A stretch of 54,592 nt of DNA from Lutibacter sp. Lineage in GTDB: Bacteria; Bacteroidota; Bacteroidia; Flavobacteriales; Flavobacteriaceae. The stretch spans positions 1 through 54,592 of the forward strand of contig NZ_JAKIUR010000014.1 in assembly GCF_021647475.1 (NCBI RefSeq), given 5' to 3'. The notes beneath the pieces were generated by a model that was given only the letters and a program-made list of their open reading frames with translations, made no database searches and was not told where the DNA came from. Position 1 is the stretch's first letter. Every line of letters starts with the position of its first letter. The position numbers and the translations under genes are program-made. This document shows positions 1-9,083 of this stretch, piece after piece.

Positions 1-467
1 TAGATATTAATACTGATCAAGATTTAGGACATGGAAGAATTGAAACTAGAACTTGTAGTGTTATTACTGATTTTAAGTTTATTGAAAATCAAAATCCTTG
101 GAAAAACTTAACGAGCATCATAAGAATAGAAAGTATTAGGGAATTTAAAAATAGTGAGAAAGCAACAGAGAAAGCAACACGTTATTACATCTCAAATTTA
201 AAGGATAGCGCAAGCATATTTCAAACTTCAATCCGTTCTCATTGGGCTATTGAGAATAAGTTACATTGGACTCTTGATGTTGCTTTCTCTGAAGATGCTT
301 CTAGAAAAAGAAATAAAAATGCAGCACAAAATTATTCCGTATTGCTAAAAATAGCCTTGAACCTCCTGAAAAATGAACAAACTAAAAAACTGTCGGTTAA
401 AAGCAAAAGACTCAAAGCGGCTTGGGATGAAGACTATTTATTAAGGATATTGAAAATAAAAGTGTGA
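1..467 (+). mobile_element. ISAs1-family IS transposase, 3' part (5' end outside window)
   Basis: The frame read from base 3 is open from the window edge to the TGA at 465-467 and gives about 154 residues. They resemble the C-terminal part of ISAs1/H-repeat-type DDE transposases. The segment reading HWAIENKLHWTLD (about residues 81-93 of this fragment) carries the conserved glutamate of the DDE triad, followed by the usual basic region ending in a leucine-rich helix. The start codon and the first two acidic residues lie upstream, so completeness cannot be judged. Just after the stop, the sequence TGAGTTTGCCCTG (465-477) looks like the right terminal inverted repeat, so the element probably ends near 477. 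That end is inferred because the left end is not visible. Confidence 0.8.
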
Positions 468-477
468 GTTTGCCCTG
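465..477. repeat. Putative right terminal inverted repeat of the ISAs1-family element
   Basis: The motif overlaps the transposase stop codon and reads CAGGGCAAACTCA on the opposite strand. This is the general form (CAGGGC...) of ISAs1-family ends. The matching left end and the target duplication cannot be checked in this window. Confidence 0.4.
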
Positions 478-757
478 TTGCTGTCCAAATAAGATAAATA
501 CTTCATTGAATAATTGTTATATTAACTCATTTTATTAAAAAAAATTTGAAAAATAATTTCTTTAAAAAAATGATTTTCAGATTGATTCATCACTTTTAAA
601 TTTATTAAAATTGACATCTATTTTACTAAATTGTATTTAAAAAAAGTAGTACTTTAGAGTAAAATATAACAGAAAGTTGAAAAAGATTTCAACAATATAT
701 AATTGTTTATTTAGAACATATTTTTTGATTAAATTTTTTGAAAAATCAATTCATAAA
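478..757. other. AT-rich intergenic region upstream of the DUF5916 gene
   Basis: The stretch between the IS end and the next gene is very AT-rich. It contains a TTGACA at 611-616 that could be a -33 element, followed about 18 nt later by a poor match to the TAnnTTTG -7 element. I see no other gene or repeat in it. Confidence 0.4.
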
Positions 758-2920
758 ATGAGAAACTTTATAGGTTTGATTTTCTTGATTTTAGGTTTGC
801 TAAATTCAAAACAATCATTATTTGCACAACACTCAAATCCTAGTAAAATAAAGGCTATAAAAATTAAAGGAACCATAAAATTTGATGGAGAGCTGAATGA
901 AGCTATCTGGCAAAAAGCACCTCATATTAGTAATTTTACGCAAAGAGAACTTAATTTTGGATTTTTAGCAACTGAAAAAACAGAAACCGCCATAGTTTAT
1001 AATCAACATACGCTTTATGTCGGTGTTTGGTGTTACCAAAAAGATGTCAGTAAAATTGTGGCTAAAAATATGAGTACCGATTTTGATTACCAAACGGATG
1101 ATAACTTTCAGATAATGATAAGTCCTTTTGATGATAATAGAAATGGTTATTTATTTGTTATAAATCCTAATGGTGCAAGGGCAGATATTCAAATTTTTGG
1201 AGGTGGAGATGGTAATGAAGATTGGAACGGGGTTTGGGATGTTAAAACTACAGTTACAGACAAAGGATGGTTTGCCGAAGTGGAAATACCATTTAGTACG
1301 CTTCAGTTTAAAAAAGGAAGTATTTTAAATTGGGCGGTTAATTTTGAACGAGATATTGTTTCAAAAAACGAACAGGATTTGTGGCAAGGTTGGTCTAGAG
1401 ATAACTCTATATATGCAGTGGTAAAAGCGGGAAAACTTACAGGTATTTCAGATATTTCATACGCTAAAAAATTTGAATTTAAACCTTATGGTTTAATAGG
1501 CTGGCAAAAAAATGGGAATGACAAAAAAAATTTACATAAAATAGGAGGAGATTTAAATGTAAGTATTTCTCCTACACTAAAATTTAATTTAACAACTTCT
1601 ACTGATTTTGCACAGGTTGAATCAGATAAAATCCCTGTTAATTTATCACGATTTAATGTTTTTTATCCTGAGAAAAGACAATTTTTTTTAGAAGGTTTTA
1701 ATTATTATAGTTACTATTTAGGAGATCGTAATAATGCTTTTTATTCTAGAACATTAGGTGCTAAAAATGGAAAACAAGTTGACATTATAGCCGGAGCAAG
1801 ATTGTTTGGTAAAATAGGAAAAAATAATATTGGATTTTTAAATATTCAAGAATCAAAAATTGATTCAATACCAACAACAAATAATACGGTTTTAAGATAT
1901 AAAAGAGATCTTGGAACGCAATCATATATTGGCGGAATTTTAACCAATGTAATTAATGGCAAACACTCAAATCAGGTAATTGGTTTAGATGCCTTATATC
2001 AAACTTCAAAATTTTTAAAGAATAAAAATCTATCAATTTCAGGTAAAATTACTACAAGTTTAGAAAATTTTAATAACCAAAATGATGCACTTACTTATCG
2101 AATAGCTATAGATTACCCAAATGACTTAATTGATAATTTTATGGCTATTGGTAGTATGCAACCAAATTTTAATCCTGAGTTAGGCTATATTAGAAGGACA
2201 AATTATAATTCATATACTTGGAATTTAAGAATATCACCAAGGTGGTTCTCAAACCTAGGCGTAAAACGAATGTTATTTAAACCTTGGGGGCTTACCATGT
2301 ATAAAACCTTTACTACAGGAGAACTGGAAAGCTTATCAAATGAAACCAGACCGCTTGGAGCTGTATTTAAGTCTGGTGAGCGTTTTGAGATTAACTTTAT
2401 TCAAAATTATGATCGGTTAGATAATAATTTTAATTTAACGGATGCCATTAGCATTCCAATAGGTAAATACTGGATGTATAATTATGAATTTCAGTTTGAA
2501 ACCTATAAATCTCGTAAAATTTGGATTTCATTACTCTACAATTTTGGAGATTTTTATACTGGAAAAATTAAAACTTTTGAAATTGAATTTGGTTTAAACT
2601 TTAATAAACATTTAAATTTAAATACTAGCTATTCAATAAATAAGGTAGATTTACCACAAGGAGAAGTTATTACAAATGAAATAGATTCCTATATAAATTA
2701 TTCCTTTACAACTAAACTAAACTTTTCTTTATTTGGTCAATATAATAGTTTAGACGAGGTTATGATTTATAATACCAGACTGCATTGGATACCAAAAGTA
2801 GGATCTGATTTTTATTTCGCTTATAATATTGGATACAATGAACCTATTAAAAAAATAAATTATTTAAAACCAGAAACTAGTAGTGCTGTTGTTAAGTTAG
2901 TTTATAGAATAACTTTTTAG
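758..2920 (+). CDS. DUF5916 family outer-membrane protein with N-terminal CBM9-like domain
   Basis: A protein of 720 residues. An N-terminal signal peptide (about residues 1-24, ending SLFAQ) is followed by a CBM9-like beta-sandwich (about 35-235, starting around KFDGELNEAIW). The C-terminal half carries the family signature FYPEKRQFFLEG at 302-313 and many alternating aromatic and polar strands ending in KLVYRITF, typical of an outer-membrane beta-barrel. The frame is open upstream to a TTG at 677, but the ATG at 758 directly precedes the signal peptide and is preferred. The family is common in Bacteroidota and its function is not settled; hydrolase or transport roles have been guessed from the sugar-binding domain. 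It stands alone, with a strong terminator right after it. Confidence 0.82.
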   Translation: MRNFIGLIFLILGLLNSKQSLFAQHSNPSKIKAIKIKGTIKFDGELNEAIWQKAPHISNFTQRELNFGFLATEKTETAIVYNQHTLYVGVWCYQKDVSKIVAKNMSTDFDYQTDDNFQIMISPFDDNRNGYLFVINPNGARADIQIFGGGDGNEDWNGVWDVKTTVTDKGWFAEVEIPFSTLQFKKGSILNWAVNFERDIVSKNEQDLWQGWSRDNSIYAVVKAGKLTGISDISYAKKFEFKPYGLIGWQKNGNDKKNLHKIGGDLNVSISPTLKFNLTTSTDFAQVESDKIPVNLSRFNVFYPEKRQFFLEGFNYYSYYLGDRNNAFYSRTLGAKNGKQVDIIAGARLFGKIGKNNIGFLNIQESKIDSIPTTNNTVLRYKRDLGTQSYIGGILTNVINGKHSNQVIGLDALYQTSKFLKNKNLSISGKITTSLENFNNQNDALTYRIAIDYPNDLIDNFMAIGSMQPNFNPELGYIRRTNYNSYTWNLRISPRWFSNLGVKRMLFKPWGLTMYKTFTTGELESLSNETRPLGAVFKSGERFEINFIQNYDRLDNNFNLTDAISIPIGKYWMYNYEFQFETYKSRKIWISLLYNFGDFYTGKIKTFEIEFGLNFNKHLNLNTSYSINKVDLPQGEVITNEIDSYINYSFTTKLNFSLFGQYNSLDEVMIYNTRLHWIPKVGSDFYFAYNIGYNEPIKKINYLKPETSSAVVKLVYRITF

Positions 2921-2938
2921 AAGTGATTTAAAATAAAA

Positions 2939-2970
2939 AAGAAGAGAACTCAAGGTTCTCTTCTTTTTTT
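2939..2970. terminator. Rho-independent terminator, probably bidirectional
   Basis: An 11-bp perfect stem (AAGAAGAGAAC, loop TCAAG, GTTCTCTTCTT) is followed by a T run and preceded by an A run. It lies between the converging DUF5916 gene and comM, so it can serve both strands. Confidence 0.9.
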
Positions 2971-3105
2971 TACTACTAACTAAAAAAATCAAAAACATTA
3001 CTTAAACGTGTTAAGTAAGTAATTATACAGCAAATTTAAGAAGTTCTAACCACTCAAACACTGACTTTTATCATTAAATGGGAAAATAAATAAAAAATAA
3101 ATAAA

Positions 3106-4641
3106 TTATCCTAACCAACCTTCTCTATCTAAGCTTCTATATTGGATTGCTTCAGAAATATGATTTGATGATATAGTTGCAGAACCTTCTAAATCTGCTA
3201 TGGTACGTGATACTTTTAAAATTCTATCATAAGCTCTAGCAGATAAATTTAAACGCTCCATCGCATTTTTAAGTAAGTTTTTACTTTCATCACTTAATTT
3301 ACAATACTTTTTAATTTGTTTAACATTCATTTGGGCATTATAATGAATGTTTTTATAATCTGTAAATCGTTCTGATTGAATGTCTCTTGCTTTGGTAACT
3401 CTTTCTCTGATTGTTGAACTTGATTCGCTTGGTCGGTCTTCAGATAATTTTTCAAAAGGAACAGGGTTTACTTCAATATGAATATCAATTCTATCTAATA
3501 GCGGTCCCGAAATTTTACTTAAATAGCGTTGCATTTCTGATGGGGAGGAAGTAACTGGTGCATCAGGATCGTTAAAATAACCACTTGGACTAGGATTCAT
3601 ACTAGCCACCAACATAAAACTGCTTGGGTAGGTAACGGTGAATTTCGCTCTTGAAATGGTAACTTCTCTATCTTCTAAAGGCTGCCTCATCACTTCTAAA
3701 ACGGTTCGCTTAAATTCGGGTAATTCATCTAAAAATAAAACACCATTATGAGCTAAAGATATTTCCCCTGGCTGAGGATATTGTCCACCACCTACTAAAG
3801 CAACATCAGATATAGTATGATGTGGAGACCTAAAAGGACGTTGTCCCATTAAGCCTGCTTCCTTAACTTTTCCTACTACAGAATGTATTTTTGTGGTTTC
3901 TAGTGCTTCTTGTAAAGTCATTGGTGGTAAAATGGAAGGCAATCGTTTGCTTAACATGGTTTTTCCACTTCCTGGAGGTCCAATTAATATGATGTTATGC
4001 CCGCCGGCTGCAGCAATTTCCATAGATCTTTTTACCGATTCTTGTCCTTTTACATCTGAAAAATCAAATTCTGGATGTTCTAAGTTGTTATAAAATTCTT
4101 TTCGAGTATCAACAATGGTTTTTTCCAGAATTTTTTTCCCATCAAAAAATTGGGTTACTTCGGTAATATTTTCAACGCCATAAACATCTAAAGTATCAAC
4201 AATACCAGCTTCTTTTGCATTTTGTTTTGGCAATATAAATCCTTTAAAACCTTCTTCACGTGCTTTAATTGCAATAGGTAATGCCCCTCTAATGGGTTGT
4301 AAACTTCCATCTAAAGATAATTCACCCATAATTAAATAATCACCAATTTTAGTGGATTTAATTTGGTTTGAAGCTGCCAATATTCCAATGGCTAAAGTTA
4401 AATCGTATGCTGAACCTTCTTTACGTAAATCAGCAGGTGCCATATTTATGGTAATTTTTTTACCGGGTAATTTATAACCATTATTATTTAAAGCTGCGGA
4501 AATTCGATAACTACTTTCTTTAATAGCATTGTCAGGCAAGCCAACTAGGTGATAACCAATACCTTTATCAATATTTACTTCAACAGTAATAGTGGTGGCT
4601 TCCACGCCGAAAACGGCGCTTCCATAAATTTTCACTAGCAT
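3106..4641 (-). CDS. comM: ComM/YifB family Mg-chelatase-like AAA+ ATPase
   Basis: A protein of 511 residues, the full usual length. The N-terminal ChlI-like domain contains GLPDNAIKES (34-43). The AAA+ core has Walker A GPPGSGKT (221-228), the family motif FRSPHHTISD (270-279) and Walker B VLFLDE (301-306). A C-terminal helical domain follows. In Gram-negative bacteria ComM is a hexameric helicase that promotes branch migration during natural transformation; it is not a real magnesium chelatase subunit. It is the last gene of a three-gene minus-strand run, 17 bp after the LacI-type regulator. The link to transformation in this organism is inference from the family. Confidence 0.9.
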   Translation of the reverse strand: MLVKIYGSAVFGVEATTITVEVNIDKGIGYHLVGLPDNAIKESSYRISAALNNNGYKLPGKKITINMAPADLRKEGSAYDLTLAIGILAASNQIKSTKIGDYLIMGELSLDGSLQPIRGALPIAIKAREEGFKGFILPKQNAKEAGIVDTLDVYGVENITEVTQFFDGKKILEKTIVDTRKEFYNNLEHPEFDFSDVKGQESVKRSMEIAAAGGHNIILIGPPGSGKTMLSKRLPSILPPMTLQEALETTKIHSVVGKVKEAGLMGQRPFRSPHHTISDVALVGGGQYPQPGEISLAHNGVLFLDELPEFKRTVLEVMRQPLEDREVTISRAKFTVTYPSSFMLVASMNPSPSGYFNDPDAPVTSSPSEMQRYLSKISGPLLDRIDIHIEVNPVPFEKLSEDRPSESSSTIRERVTKARDIQSERFTDYKNIHYNAQMNVKQIKKYCKLSDESKNLLKNAMERLNLSARAYDRILKVSRTIADLEGSATISSNHISEAIQYRSLDREGWLG

Positions 4642-4658
4642 ATTTTTTATTTTAAAAT

Positions 4659-5693
4659 TTAGAACTTTATATACAATTTTTTTGTTGAATCTCTTTCAAT
4701 TAACTCTGTTCTTATAATTTCGGTGCGTATATCATCAAAATCTATTTTATCTTCTAATTTGTTTATTAATCTAATTGCTGCTTGTTCTCCAATTTTTACT
4801 CCAAATTGATTTACAGTAGTTAATGGAATTACGCTATGTTTTGATAAAATTCCGTTAGTAAAGCCAATAATAGAAATATCATCAGGAACTTTTATATTTC
4901 GGGCATTTAAAACTTGAGCGGCTATGGCTGCTGAAGTTTCGTCTATTGTAAAAATGCCATCTACTTTATGGTTATCTATCATTTTTTCAATACGTTCTTT
5001 TACTTGGTCATTGTTTTCTAGCCTAATTATTAAGTCTTTATTTGGTACAATACCATATTTAGTGAGTGCTTTCTCATATCCTTTTGCTCTGAATTTGCCA
5101 ACGTTTAGTCCATCAATTGTAGAAATTAAAGCAATGTTTTGGCAGTTGGAACGCATTAAAAATCGTGTTGCTTTATAGGCGGTTTTTACATTATCAATAA
5201 CTATTTTATCACAAACAATATCTTTGTGTACTCTATCGTATAAAACAATAGGAGTTCCTTCTGCAATTACATTATTAAAGTGATCAAATTTTCCAAGTTT
5301 TAAGGTTTCTTCAGAAATACAAGCTATAAATCCGTCAATTGTTCCGTTGGATAATGTTTCAATAGTATGTTTTTCTTTTTCATAAGATTCGTTGGTGATG
5401 CAGGTGATAATATTATAACCTTGTTTGGTTGCTACGGTTTCAATACCACTTAAAACTTTTGCAAAAAAGTGACTTAATATGTTTGGTATAATAATACCAA
5501 TTGTTTTGGTTTTTTTATTTTGTAAACTAAGAGCTAGCGTATTTGGTTTGTAATGATGAAGTTTAGCATATTCTTTAATTTTTTTCTTAGTTTCATCACT
5601 AATTTCATAACTATCGTTAAGTGCTTTTGAAACGGTAGAAATAGAAACGCTTAACGCTTTTGCAATTTGTTTTATGGTGATTCTTTTATTCAT
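4659..5693 (-). CDS. LacI-family transcriptional regulator
   Basis: A protein of 344 residues with the standard LacI/GalR layout. The N-terminal helix-turn-helix TIKQIAKALSVSISTVSKAL (residues 6-25) has its hinge around YKPNTLALSLQNKKT. A periplasmic-binding-protein-like sensor domain begins at TIGIIIPNILSHFF (about 63 onward). Its start codon overlaps the stop codon of the acylase gene by 4 bp (ATGA), so the two are translationally coupled. LacI proteins usually respond to sugars or nucleosides. No sugar transport or glycosidase genes lie nearby, so the effector and the target cannot be named; autoregulation of this operon is the simplest guess. Confidence 0.9.
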   Translation of the reverse strand: MNKRITIKQIAKALSVSISTVSKALNDSYEISDETKKKIKEYAKLHHYKPNTLALSLQNKKTKTIGIIIPNILSHFFAKVLSGIETVATKQGYNIITCITNESYEKEKHTIETLSNGTIDGFIACISEETLKLGKFDHFNNVIAEGTPIVLYDRVHKDIVCDKIVIDNVKTAYKATRFLMRSNCQNIALISTIDGLNVGKFRAKGYEKALTKYGIVPNKDLIIRLENNDQVKERIEKMIDNHKVDGIFTIDETSAAIAAQVLNARNIKVPDDISIIGFTNGILSKHSVIPLTTVNQFGVKIGEQAAIRLINKLEDKIDFDDIRTEIIRTELIERDSTKKLYIKF

Positions 5694-8080
5694 TTTTTTG
5701 GTGAAAAAGTTAGTTTAGTAGCTACTGAAATAATTTCTTTTTTATTCATTTTCATTTTACGAAATTTTCCTTGATTATACATTAGGGCTTGATCTTTATA
5801 ATGCTTACTTAAAAAATTACCAGACTCACCTGTTGGCGAAATACTTATGCTGTTTTCAACATCCGAAAAATCTATTATTCTTCTGGTGGAAGGCCCTGCA
5901 AATACATCATATAAACCAGAATCAGTATAATCAAAATCTCTATTATTGATTACAGCTTTAGCTCCATTTATTGGAAAAGGACCTACATTAAAATATTTTC
6001 TTAAATAGGAAATGGTTCCTAATGGGTGCTTATGCTCTAAAGTTTGAACATCTCCCCAATGCCATTCGTTTAAATTATCTCCTAATTGTTTTTTTAAGGT
6101 TAGGATAGCTTCTTTAAATGATTTTAAAAGGATATTTTCTTTAGTTTCAATGTTATTTTTAGTGGTAACATCATCCCACCAAACAGATTTGTCTTTATTA
6201 ATTTGAGAAGCGATGGTTCTTTTGGATAAATGAGTTTTTAAAAATTGAGTAAACATTTTTGCTCCCATTTCATCTTTAAAAGTGTTTTTTAAATATTGAT
6301 AAATAAATTTATTATAGATGGTTGGAGCAACCGATTTAATAGTGTTTGAACCATCCCATTTTTTAAGGATTGATAGTGCTTTTTGTTCGGTTTTAGACAG
6401 GGAATCATTTTGGATGCTGGTATATAATTCTTTAACAATGGTAGGTGAAACAGATGAAGTTACATCATTAATCATTTCTGCAAAATCTTGTTTTGACCAA
6501 TCGTTTTTGGGTTTTAATAATTGTACAATACGTTTTGCTCGGTCTTCTGGAACGTAATACCCAGGATATAATATATTTGCAATGCTATCTGGTTGGTTAT
6601 TAGCGGAATATACGTAGTTCCAAGATGGATTTTCAGCCATAGGATTTTCAGAAAAATCTAGGTATCTGGCAATATCATCTTTACCTGAAGCACCATCTAA
6701 AATGAATTTTCTACTAGCGTTTGATTTTAATTTATACAGTTTTGCCGATGCCCACCAAGCAATATTTCCTTTCGTATCACCATACATAATATTTAATCCA
6801 GGTGCGGTTATTAATGAAGCTCCTTTTTTTACATCACTCATTTTAGTTGCCCTTGAAATGGTGTAAAAAGCGTTTAATAATTCTATATCTAATTTTGTAT
6901 AAACCCAACTCATAGCAATTGGACTATTTCCAGATAAATTATTATCAATAACAGCATTTATTATTAGACCATGACGTGTATTTTTAACTTCAATGGTAAC
7001 ATCTTTTGCGTTTTTTACTTTTATTGTTTTAGTAAAGGTTTTATAATCAGCATAGCCATTAGGAGTTTTATATTGATTTTTATTGGTAGGATTATTTTTT
7101 TCTTGATAAAAATCAAGATCATCATTTTCAAACATGGTAAGTCCGTATGCATAATTTCTATTGTGCCCTAACAATGGAAAAGGGATTCCGGCAATATAAT
7201 AACCATACAATTTGAAATTGGGAGTTGAAATATGTGCTTCATACCAAACAGCCGGTTGTGAATATTTCATGTGTGGGTCGTTTGCAAATAATACCTTACC
7301 TGTACTCGTTTTTTTTGCAGAAACTACCCAACTATTGCTGCCAATAAAAGGAGAAACAAGAGTTTTCCCCATAATTTCATTAATGCCAGTAACCATTTCT
7401 TCATAGATTTTAATATCTTGTTTTGTAGTTTTAATTATTGTAGCATTTGGACTAGTATTAATCGGTAAATCTTTAATGTATTTTTCACCTAATTTTTCTT
7501 TTAAAACCGTTAATAATGGATCTGTTTTTTGAGCCATTGCAAAACTAAATGCCATAAAACCTGCAATATTGTAGATATCTTTAAGTGTATATTGCTCCTT
7601 TTCAATTCCAATTAAAGAAAATTCTATTGGAGTTGGTCCATTTTTAATATATTGATTTACGCCATTTAAATATGCAATACAAAGTTTATAGCTTTCGCTA
7701 TTTTTATCAATATTTTTTACTGTTTTTTCGGATGTTTGTTCTATGCCTAAGCTGATAAAAAATTTATCATTTTTAAGCATTTTATCTCCAAATATTTCAG
7801 AAAGCCGTCCTGGAGCAATCCTTCTAATAAGTTCCATTTGAAATAAACGATCTTGTGCATGCACATAACCTAAAGCCGTCATTGCATCTTCTTGATTTTG
7901 TGCATAAATATGAGGTATGCCGTAATCATCAAAATAAACAGTAGTTTCATTTTGAATTCCACTTAAAGACAAATTGCCTTCATAGGTTGGTTTTAAGCTG
8001 TTTAAATACCACCAAATCCCTATAAAAAGAATGAAAATAACGAGTACTAAAGCAATAAAAATCTTTTTGAATAAACGCAT
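5690..8080 (-). CDS. Penicillin acylase family (S45) N-terminal nucleophile hydrolase
   Basis: A protein of 796 residues, beginning with a membrane-spanning segment (about 6-26) that acts as a signal or anchor for export. The alpha-chain part is recognisable from DDYGIPHIYAQN and GYVHAQDRLFQMELIRR. The autocatalytic cleavage site and nucleophile is Ser248 in GSNSWVV, followed by the typical NDPHM stretch. Members cleave amide bonds in beta-lactams, acyl-homoserine lactones or other N-acyl compounds in the periplasm; the substrate cannot be told from the sequence. The gene is first in an operon with the LacI regulator (4-bp overlap) and comM. A TATATTTG sequence on its strand at 8108-8115 is a plausible -7 promoter element. 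Confidence 0.9.
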   Translation of the reverse strand: MRLFKKIFIALVLVIFILFIGIWWYLNSLKPTYEGNLSLSGIQNETTVYFDDYGIPHIYAQNQEDAMTALGYVHAQDRLFQMELIRRIAPGRLSEIFGDKMLKNDKFFISLGIEQTSEKTVKNIDKNSESYKLCIAYLNGVNQYIKNGPTPIEFSLIGIEKEQYTLKDIYNIAGFMAFSFAMAQKTDPLLTVLKEKLGEKYIKDLPINTSPNATIIKTTKQDIKIYEEMVTGINEIMGKTLVSPFIGSNSWVVSAKKTSTGKVLFANDPHMKYSQPAVWYEAHISTPNFKLYGYYIAGIPFPLLGHNRNYAYGLTMFENDDLDFYQEKNNPTNKNQYKTPNGYADYKTFTKTIKVKNAKDVTIEVKNTRHGLIINAVIDNNLSGNSPIAMSWVYTKLDIELLNAFYTISRATKMSDVKKGASLITAPGLNIMYGDTKGNIAWWASAKLYKLKSNASRKFILDGASGKDDIARYLDFSENPMAENPSWNYVYSANNQPDSIANILYPGYYVPEDRAKRIVQLLKPKNDWSKQDFAEMINDVTSSVSPTIVKELYTSIQNDSLSKTEQKALSILKKWDGSNTIKSVAPTIYNKFIYQYLKNTFKDEMGAKMFTQFLKTHLSKRTIASQINKDKSVWWDDVTTKNNIETKENILLKSFKEAILTLKKQLGDNLNEWHWGDVQTLEHKHPLGTISYLRKYFNVGPFPINGAKAVINNRDFDYTDSGLYDVFAGPSTRRIIDFSDVENSISISPTGESGNFLSKHYKDQALMYNQGKFRKMKMNKKEIISVATKLTFSPKK

Positions 8081-8107
8081 TTGAAATAGTTGATTATTTA
8101 GCTACTT

Positions 8108-8115
8108 CAAATATA
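8108..8115 (-). promoter_or_regulatory. Putative -7 element (TATATTTG) for the acylase-LacI-comM operon
   Basis: An exact match to the Bacteroidota TAnnTTTG element, 28 bp upstream of the acylase start. No clear TTG -33 element is seen at the right distance. Confidence 0.45.
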
Positions 8116-8233
8116 ATTATTTTAAATGGGATTAAAACTAATTGTAAAAAATATTTGTCTAAAAGTAAAAAATACTTTACATTTAAAAAATAAAACTCGT
8201 TGTGTATTTTGATTCTCTAAACTTACTGGTTAT

Positions 8234-8369
8234 GTCAGTTCGAGCCTGCCTGACGGCAAGGCAGGTAATTTTTGATAAAAAATTGTATTGAGAACGGCTG
8301 TTTTTAAATAAAAAACTATTCTCGATACTAATTTTAAGCCTAAAAAGGCTAAAATTCACTCGAATTGAC
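8234..8369. repeat. Long palindromic dispersed repeat with a nested CCTGCC hairpin
   Basis: The outer arms GTCAGTTCGAG (8234-8244) and CTCGAATTGAC (8359-8369) are inverted and match except for one G-T pair. Inner arms lie at 8285-8294 and 8319-8328 (GTATTGAGAA against TTCTCGATAC), with an apical GTTTTT/AAAAAC stem and a side stem TTTTAAGCCT/AGGCTAAAA. A separate hairpin CCTGCCT...AGGCAGG (8245-8265) sits just inside the left outer arm. It fills most of the 333-bp gap between two divergent transcription units. From memory, elements with these TTCGAG arms are frequent in flavobacterial intergenic regions. An open frame across it is not a gene. Confidence 0.8.
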
Positions 8370-8413
8370 GAAATTTTATCATAATGCACAATGGGTAAAT
8401 AAAAATATAATTT

Positions 8414-8893
8414 ATGAAATCAAAATATTTATTTTCGCATAAGCTTAAACCTTTTGGTTGGATTTTATTTAGTGTTGGAATTGTTTTGGGAATTATTTTA
8501 TTGATAAATAATTTTGATTACCCAAATTGGAAAATAAACGTTTTTTCAATTTTTGGAAGACCTGCTATTTTTTCTTCGACAAAATCCTTTGCTTGGGGAT
8601 TAAATAATGTTGCTGATGAAATTGCTTCAATTTTGATAATAGTTGGTGGTATTTTAGTTTCTTTTTCTGAAACTAAAGAGGAAGATGAATATATTTCTAA
8701 AATTAGAATGGAATCTTTAATTTGGGCAACTTATGTTAATTATATTGTTTTGTTGTTAGCGGTTATTTTTGTGTTTGATATGGCGTTTTTTAATGTGATG
8801 ATTTTTAACATGTTTACCATTTTATTCTTTTTTATTATTCGTTTTCATTTTTTGTTATACAAAACTAAAAGTTTGATTAGCAATGAAGAATAA
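8414..8893 (+). CDS. Small four-helix integral membrane protein, function unknown
   Basis: A protein of 159 residues with about four hydrophobic segments: about 13-32, a weaker one near 66-84, about 105-125, and about 127-150 (rich in Phe and Ile). The ATG at 8414 follows an AT-rich leader. Its stop overlaps the start of the next gene, a small XRE regulator, by 11 bp. Paired small membrane protein and XRE genes are common in Firmicutes and Bacteroidota, where the regulator controls or is controlled by the membrane partner. I do not recognise a named family for this one. Confidence 0.75.
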   Translation: MKSKYLFSHKLKPFGWILFSVGIVLGIILLINNFDYPNWKINVFSIFGRPAIFSSTKSFAWGLNNVADEIASILIIVGGILVSFSETKEEDEYISKIRMESLIWATYVNYIVLLLAVIFVFDMAFFNVMIFNMFTILFFFIIRFHFLLYKTKSLISNEE

Positions 8894-9083
8894 TCTAAAA
8901 GTTGAACGAGCAAAGCTAAATTTAACTCAAGCTAAGTTAGCTGAAATGATAGGTGTGAGCAGACAAACCATTAACGCAATGGAGTTAAATAAATATGTGC
9001 CTTCAACAGTTTTGGCATTGAAAATTTCGCAGATTGTAAATAAAAATGTAAACGAGATTTTCTTTTTAGATAAAAAGGATTAA
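8883..9083 (+). CDS. Small XRE-family (Cro/CI-type) HTH regulator
   Basis: A protein of 66 residues consisting of a single helix-turn-helix domain: LKVERAKLNLTQAKLAEMIG with recognition helix VSRQTINAMEL, ending in the motif NEIFFLDKKD. The closest type is the YozG/PlcR-like single-domain regulators. The start overlaps the preceding membrane-protein gene by 11 bp, so the two are coupled. The stop overlaps the converging dinB-family gene by 4 bp. It probably regulates its own two-gene operon (inference). Confidence 0.88.
   Translation: MKNNLKVERAKLNLTQAKLAEMIGVSRQTINAMELNKYVPSTVLALKISQIVNKNVNEIFFLDKKD

Noticed and set aside
677..757. N-terminal extension of the DUF5916 protein from a TTG
   Set aside because: The ATG at 758 begins a clean signal peptide; the extension would put 27 extra residues before it.
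8183..8389. Open frame on the minus strand between the acylase and the small membrane protein genes
   Set aside because: It lies entirely in the palindromic repeat and its flanks, and the translation has no protein-like features.
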